Source of the DNA: Azovibrio restrictus
GTDB taxonomy: Bacteria > Bacteroidota > Bacteroidia > Chitinophagales > Chitinophagaceae
Assembly (NCBI GenBank): GCA_029255605.1
Contig: JANLJF010000065.1
Location: 1-45,648 of the forward strand
DNA length: 45,648 nt
Direction: 5' to 3'
The position numbers and the translations under genes are program-made. Under the pieces are notes generated by a model. The model was not told the origin of the DNA. It saw only the letters and a program-made list of their open reading frames with translations, and searched no databases. Below, piece after piece: positions 41,717 through 45,648 of the stretch (the stretch's first letter is position 1; each line of letters starts with the position of its first letter).

Positions 41717-43360
41717 ATGGAACAGACGAATGCGAAAAAGCATCCGAAGGGGTTACCCTTTCTCTTTTTTACAGAAATGTGGGAGCGGTTTGGGTATTAC
41801 CTGATGCTGGGCATATTTGTATTATACATGATAGATGTAAACAACGGCCTGCAGATACCCGATAAAAATGCCGATGACATCTTCGGTACATTCATAGCCT
41901 TTACCTATCTCACCCCATTCCTGGGTGGTTTTCTTGCCGACAGGAAGTTTGGCTACATAAAATCGGTATATGTGGGTGGTTTACTGATGGCGGCAGGATA
42001 TTTAGGATTGGCGCTGCATAACATGAGTACCTTCTATATTTCAGTGGCACTTATTATAATAGGTAACGGCTTTTTCAAACCCAATATATCTACCCTGCTG
42101 GGCAACCTGTATTCGCAGCCCGAGTATAAGAGCAAAAAAGATAGCGGTTACAACCTGTTTTATATGGGTATCAATATTGGCGCCTTCCTGGGTCCGATAC
42201 TGGCTGCCTTTATGCGTAATAAATATAGCTGGCCGGCAGCCTTTGCTACTGCGGGCATAGGCATGCTGGTAGGACTGGTGGTCTTCAGCTTCGGGCTGAA
42301 GCATATACGCCATGCAGATGTGCTGAAACCGGTAGAGAAAGGGGATGCCAGCATGGGGCAGGTATTTGGCGTGGTATTCTTGCCGGCGATGATAGCCGGT
42401 GTGCTGGGGTGGATGCTACCGGGCAATATACTGGGTAGCGACAGTACCGATGCCTTTATAGCAGCAGCTATACCGGTAGTGATATTCTATGTATCGCTAT
42501 GGGTACGGGCGAACGCAAGTGATAAACGCCCGATAGCTGCATTGCTGGTGATATTTGCATTGAGTGCAGCTTTCTGGGCCGTGTTCAAACAAAACGGTAC
42601 GGCACTGACCCGCTGGGCCAAATACTATACCGACCGCGAAGTGGCCGAAGTGGTGGAAGCGCCTGCGCGCAAACTATACCAGGTGGAAACCATGCCCACC
42701 AAAATAGATTCGGTAACGAAATATGATGAACAATACCAGGCGGTGAAAGTAGATGGGACGGTGCAGAAAGAATGGGGCCGGGATGTGTACTTCCGCAACC
42801 AGCCGGCAGATAAAATGCCGGTGGATGATAAGCCTGTTTACCTGGTGAGTACCGAATTGTTCCAGTCTATCAACCCGGCGTGGGTAGTACTGCTTACACC
42901 CGTGGTCGTCGGCTTCTTTGCCTGGCTCAACCGCAGGGGAAAAGAACCCTCCACCGCTACCAAGATAGCTTTCGGCCTGCTGATATCAGCATTGTCTACA
43001 TTGGTAATGGTATGGGCGGTATATGCGGGCGGCAACGGTGCAGTAAAAGTATCTGCGCTATGGCTGGTGGGCTGTTATGGTGTCATCACGGTAGGGGAGT
43101 TGCTGTTGAGCCCTATGGGGCTTTCGCTGGTATCCAAGCTAAGCCCGCCAAGGCTTACAGCGCTGATGATGGGCGGCTTCTTCCTGTCTACTTCCATAGG
43201 GAATAAAATGTCGGGCGTACTGGCCAGTAAGTGGTATGATTATGAGAACAAGGCCGATTTCTTCCTGTTCAACTGTATGCTGCTGCTGATAGCTACGGTG
43301 CTGGCCTTCCTGGTACTGCGGTGGCTCAACCGTATTATGAAAGAGAAAAATCTGCAATAG
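41717..43360 (+). CDS. POT-family proton-dependent peptide transporter (first of three)
   Basis: 547 aa, MFS fold with 12-14 helices. TEMWERFGYY contains the E-x-x-E-R proton-coupling motif in helix 1, and SGYNLFYMGINIGAFLGP is the second PTR2 signature. A hydrophilic loop of ~95 residues (about 293-388) between mid helices is an insertion compared with the next paralogue and may be a small periplasmic domain. Transports di-/tripeptides into the cytoplasm by symport with H+. A terminator follows at 43385. Confidence 0.92.
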   Translation: MEQTNAKKHPKGLPFLFFTEMWERFGYYLMLGIFVLYMIDVNNGLQIPDKNADDIFGTFIAFTYLTPFLGGFLADRKFGYIKSVYVGGLLMAAGYLGLALHNMSTFYISVALIIIGNGFFKPNISTLLGNLYSQPEYKSKKDSGYNLFYMGINIGAFLGPILAAFMRNKYSWPAAFATAGIGMLVGLVVFSFGLKHIRHADVLKPVEKGDASMGQVFGVVFLPAMIAGVLGWMLPGNILGSDSTDAFIAAAIPVVIFYVSLWVRANASDKRPIAALLVIFALSAAFWAVFKQNGTALTRWAKYYTDREVAEVVEAPARKLYQVETMPTKIDSVTKYDEQYQAVKVDGTVQKEWGRDVYFRNQPADKMPVDDKPVYLVSTELFQSINPAWVVLLTPVVVGFFAWLNRRGKEPSTATKIAFGLLISALSTLVMVWAVYAGGNGAVKVSALWLVGCYGVITVGELLLSPMGLSLVSKLSPPRLTALMMGGFFLSTSIGNKMSGVLASKWYDYENKADFFLFNCMLLLIATVLAFLVLRWLNRIMKEKNLQ

Positions 43361-43384
43361 CAGGCTTTTGTCATACGATATTTA

Positions 43385-43410
43385 AAATACCGCCGAGTGC
43401 GGTATTTTTC
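43385..43410 (+). terminator. Intrinsic terminator after the first POT gene
   Basis: AAATACCGC (43385-43393) and GCGGTATTT (43399-43407) arms with loop CGAGT, followed by a short T-run. Confidence 0.8.
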
Positions 43411-43476
43411 GTTTCAGGGGTTTCAACGCTCATAAATTTTACTATCTTTCGGCACATAAAAATTTTAAAGTACAAT

Positions 43477-45210
43477 ATGTCGGAGTCACACAAAGACCAG
43501 GAACTGGGTGCAATCGTTGACCAACCCATAGAAGTGGAAGCACATGTAAAGAAGGGGCACCCGAAAGGCCTTTGGGTTTTGTTCGGTACGGAGATGTGGG
43601 AGCGGTTCAACTTTTACGGTATGCGCGCCCTGCTTACGCTATTCCTTGTAAACTCGCTGATGATGAAAGAGGCGGATGTCTCCATTATATATGGAGCCTT
43701 CCTGGGCCTTTGCTACCTGACGCCCATGCTGGGTGGTTTTATTTCCGACAGGTTTTTAGGTAACCGTAACTGTATCATACTGGGTGGTACATTGATGGCT
43801 TTGGGCCAGTTGTGCCTGTTTGCCAGTGCCAGCATTTTTGATTCCAGTCTTGATACGGCAAAACTACTGATGTGGATAGCGCTGGGTATCATCATCTTCG
43901 GTAATGGCTTCTTCAAACCCAACATATCGAGCATGGTGGGCAGCCTGTATCCCAAGCAGGAGAAAACAAAGCTGGATTCGGCGTTTACTATCTTCTATAT
44001 GGGTATCAACGTAGGTGCGCTGCTGGGCCAGTTCATATGCCCATTCATTGGCGACGTAAAAGACGCTGCAACCGGTGTGCGTGATATACATGCTTTCAAA
44101 TGGGGTTTCCTGGCGGCATCTATAGCTATGCTGCTGGGTACACTTACGTTCTTTATACTGAAGAATAAATATGTGGTAACGCCTGAAGGTCGCCCTATAG
44201 GTGGCCTGCCATCTAAAAACGAAGCTGCTGACTTTGAAGAAGGCGAAGCACAAAAAGCTAACTTCTCTACGAAGTCTCTTGTTTTATCAGTAATAGCCTT
44301 GGTTGTACTGGGTGCTGTTTTCCATTTTATATTTGGACAAAACTTTATTTACTCGTTCATATACGGTAGTGGTATCACGCTGGCCGGCCTAATACTTTCA
44401 GATACATCGCTGACCAAGGTGGAAACACAACGTATCCTTGTTATCTACATCGTGTCTTTCTTCGTTATCTTCTTCTGGGCAGCTTTCGAGCAGGCAGGTT
44501 CTTCACTTACCTTCATTGCCGATAACCAGACCGACCGTAACTTCCTGGGCTGGCAGATACCACCATCCATGGTACAGATATTCAATGGCCTGTTCGTAGT
44601 AATACTGGCCGTTCCTTTCAGTATCCTGTGGGATAGCCTGCGTAAGAAAAATGCAGAGCCTATATCGCCTATGAAGCAAGCCTTTGGCTTGGCGCTGATA
44701 GCACTGAGCTATTTCATCATAGCCAACAACGTAAAAGACCTGGGTAACAGCGGCCTGCTGGCTGTGAAATGGCTGATATTATTATACCTGATACAAACAT
44801 GTGGTGAGCTATGCCTGTCGCCTATCGGGCTTTCGCTGGTGGGCAAGCTGGCACCTAAGCGTTTTGCATCGCTGCTGTATGGTGTATTCTTCCTGTCGAA
44901 TGCATCCGGTTATGCACTGGCTGGTACACTGGGTTCGATACTGCCGCCAACGGGAGATAAGTTTACAAAAGCAGAAACACTGGGTATAGACCTGCAAGGT
45001 GTGCTGGATAAAACCGTAACACCAACGGCAGAACAACTGAAACTGCTGGCCGAAAACCAGATCGTATATCAATACCCGTCATTTGCAGGCGTTACCATTC
45101 ACAACCTGTATGAATTCTTTATGGTGTTCGTGGTATTGTGCGGTGTGGCATCTATCGTATTGTTTGCCATCACGCCAAAGCTGAAGAAAATGATGCACGG
45201 TGTGCGTTAA
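43477..45210 (+). CDS. POT-family proton-dependent peptide transporter (second)
   Basis: 577 aa from the ATG at 43477 (MSESHKDQELG); the frame runs further upstream but overlaps the preceding gene and terminator. GTEMWERFNFYGMRALLTLF has the E-x-x-E-R motif, and DSAFTIFYMGINVGALLG the second signature. The large loop of the first paralogue is absent; instead there is a long segment (~540-550, GDKFTKAETLGIDLQGVLDK...) before the last helices. Has its own terminator, so it is transcribed separately. Confidence 0.93.
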   Translation: MSESHKDQELGAIVDQPIEVEAHVKKGHPKGLWVLFGTEMWERFNFYGMRALLTLFLVNSLMMKEADVSIIYGAFLGLCYLTPMLGGFISDRFLGNRNCIILGGTLMALGQLCLFASASIFDSSLDTAKLLMWIALGIIIFGNGFFKPNISSMVGSLYPKQEKTKLDSAFTIFYMGINVGALLGQFICPFIGDVKDAATGVRDIHAFKWGFLAASIAMLLGTLTFFILKNKYVVTPEGRPIGGLPSKNEAADFEEGEAQKANFSTKSLVLSVIALVVLGAVFHFIFGQNFIYSFIYGSGITLAGLILSDTSLTKVETQRILVIYIVSFFVIFFWAAFEQAGSSLTFIADNQTDRNFLGWQIPPSMVQIFNGLFVVILAVPFSILWDSLRKKNAEPISPMKQAFGLALIALSYFIIANNVKDLGNSGLLAVKWLILLYLIQTCGELCLSPIGLSLVGKLAPKRFASLLYGVFFLSNASGYALAGTLGSILPPTGDKFTKAETLGIDLQGVLDKTVTPTAEQLKLLAENQIVYQYPSFAGVTIHNLYEFFMVFVVLCGVASIVLFAITPKLKKMMHGVR

Positions 45211-45236
45211 ACTTTCGCGCATTACTATATTCTGAA

Positions 45237-45263
45237 AGCAGGGACATTGTCCCTGCTTTTTTT
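45237..45263 (+). terminator. Intrinsic terminator after the second POT gene
   Basis: AGCAGGGACA (45237-45246) and TGTCCCTGCT (45248-45257), perfect 10-bp stem with a 1-base centre, then seven Ts. Confidence 0.88.
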
Positions 45264-45336
45264 GTGGGGTATAAAAGGGGGGAATGGGAAATAAAAGCTA
45301 TTTTGGTGCGTTCATATTAAAAATCAAGATTTACGG

Positions 45337-45648
45337 ATGTCTGTACAATCAACAACATTAGAAGAGATACAGGATTTTAAAGGGAAGTATCCCCGGCAAC
45401 TCTGGTTCCTGTTTTTCAGTGAGATGTGGGAGCGCTTTTGCTTTTATGGTATGCGTGGTATGCTAACGTATTTTATGGTGTACCAGATGCTAATGGATAA
45501 AGGTGTGGCCAATCTGCAGTATGGTGCTACCCAGGCATGGGTGTATGCATTTACTTTTATTGGAGGCTTGTTTGCAGATAAAATATTGGGTTTCCGGAAG
45601 TCGTTATTTTGGGGTGGTTTCCTTATGATAATAGGTAGTATCCTTTTA
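45337..45648 (+). CDS. POT-family peptide transporter (third), 3' truncated by window
   Basis: The first 104 residues are visible, from the ATG at 45337. LWFLFFSEMWERFCFYGMRGMLTYF carries the E-x-x-E-R motif of helix 1, and GGLFADKILGFRKSL the usual loop after helix 2. The frame is open to the right edge. Third tandem member of the family, with its own upstream terminator-separated region. Confidence 0.9.
   Translation, partial: MSVQSTTLEEIQDFKGKYPRQLWFLFFSEMWERFCFYGMRGMLTYFMVYQMLMDKGVANLQYGATQAWVYAFTFIGGLFADKILGFRKSLFWGGFLMIIGSILL

Noticed and set aside
41666-41743. N-terminal extension of PurD
   Set aside because: The extra 26 residues are not like the family and overlap the divergent POT gene; the conserved start is the ATG at 41665.
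43321-43476. N-terminal extension of the second POT transporter
   Set aside because: It would overlap the first POT gene and run through a strong terminator; the conserved protein starts at 43477.
1-45648. CRISPR array, rRNA or tRNA genes
   Set aside because: No regularly spaced direct repeats and no recognisable tRNA/rRNA sequence were found by eye; a covariance-model scan could still find a divergent one.

Overview
The window comes from a Bacteroidota chromosome, probably Chitinophagales/Chitinophagaceae-like. The signs are TonB-dependent receptors with carboxypeptidase-regulatory domains, Sec-exported RHS proteins, an HU-CCDC81/SPOR protein, tandem POT transporters and promoters of the TTTG / TAnnTTTG type. 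Genus-level placement is inference. The first ~26.5 kb is visibly AT-richer and accessory. From ~26.6 kb on the composition rises and the genes look like core genome.

Left part (1-12.0 kb): the end of a probable outer-membrane protein and a secreted VWA protein read rightward. Facing them is a tightly packed leftward operon: a 494-aa secreted coiled-coil/barrel-like protein, an 1133-aa RHS-type protein, a 1454-aa RHS protein with a core and a variable C-terminal tip, then a small two-helix membrane protein and a lipoprotein. The last two are candidate immunity or accessory partners.

Integrated element (about 12449-24685): it is bounded by an 18-bp direct repeat and has TGTACCCA arm-like sites just inside each end. 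It encodes a tyrosine integrase, an AlpA/excisionase-like HTH protein, a DUF3987 helicase-like ATPase, a PrimPol/PriCT-2 protein, a type IIG restriction-modification enzyme, a serine recombinase, an XRE regulator with its own palindromic operator, and small unknown genes. I see no relaxase, so it resembles an int-xis-primase satellite or cryptic integrative element. A second, 1.85-kb insertion (24686-26540), flanked by ~54-bp near-identical repeats containing a terminator, holds a DUF2971 gene and an unknown gene.

The most striking system is inside the element. The type IIG enzyme (1265 aa) reads leftward and ends tail-to-tail, with a 4-bp overlap, on a silent rightward 288-aa cassette homologous to its own C-terminal specificity region. 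A perfect 24-bp inverted repeat (15953-15976 and 17738-17761) starts both specificity regions in the same reading frame. A serine recombinase gene sits 34 bp outside one repeat. Inverting the 1809-bp segment would swap residues 951-1265 for the alternative C-terminus and give an intact ~1238-aa enzyme. This predicts a reversible switch between two DNA specificities, with restriction and methylation switching together.

Right part (26.6-45.6 kb): a small hydrophobic ORF, a non-coding stretch with a DnaA box, a UPF0173 metal-dependent hydrolase, parA-parB, a YkgJ-type cysteine-cluster protein, nnr (NAD(P)HX repair), an operon of TonB-dependent receptor / giant TPR protein / second barrel protein, an HU-CCDC81/SPOR protein, purD and three consecutive POT-family peptide transporters, the last cut by the window edge.
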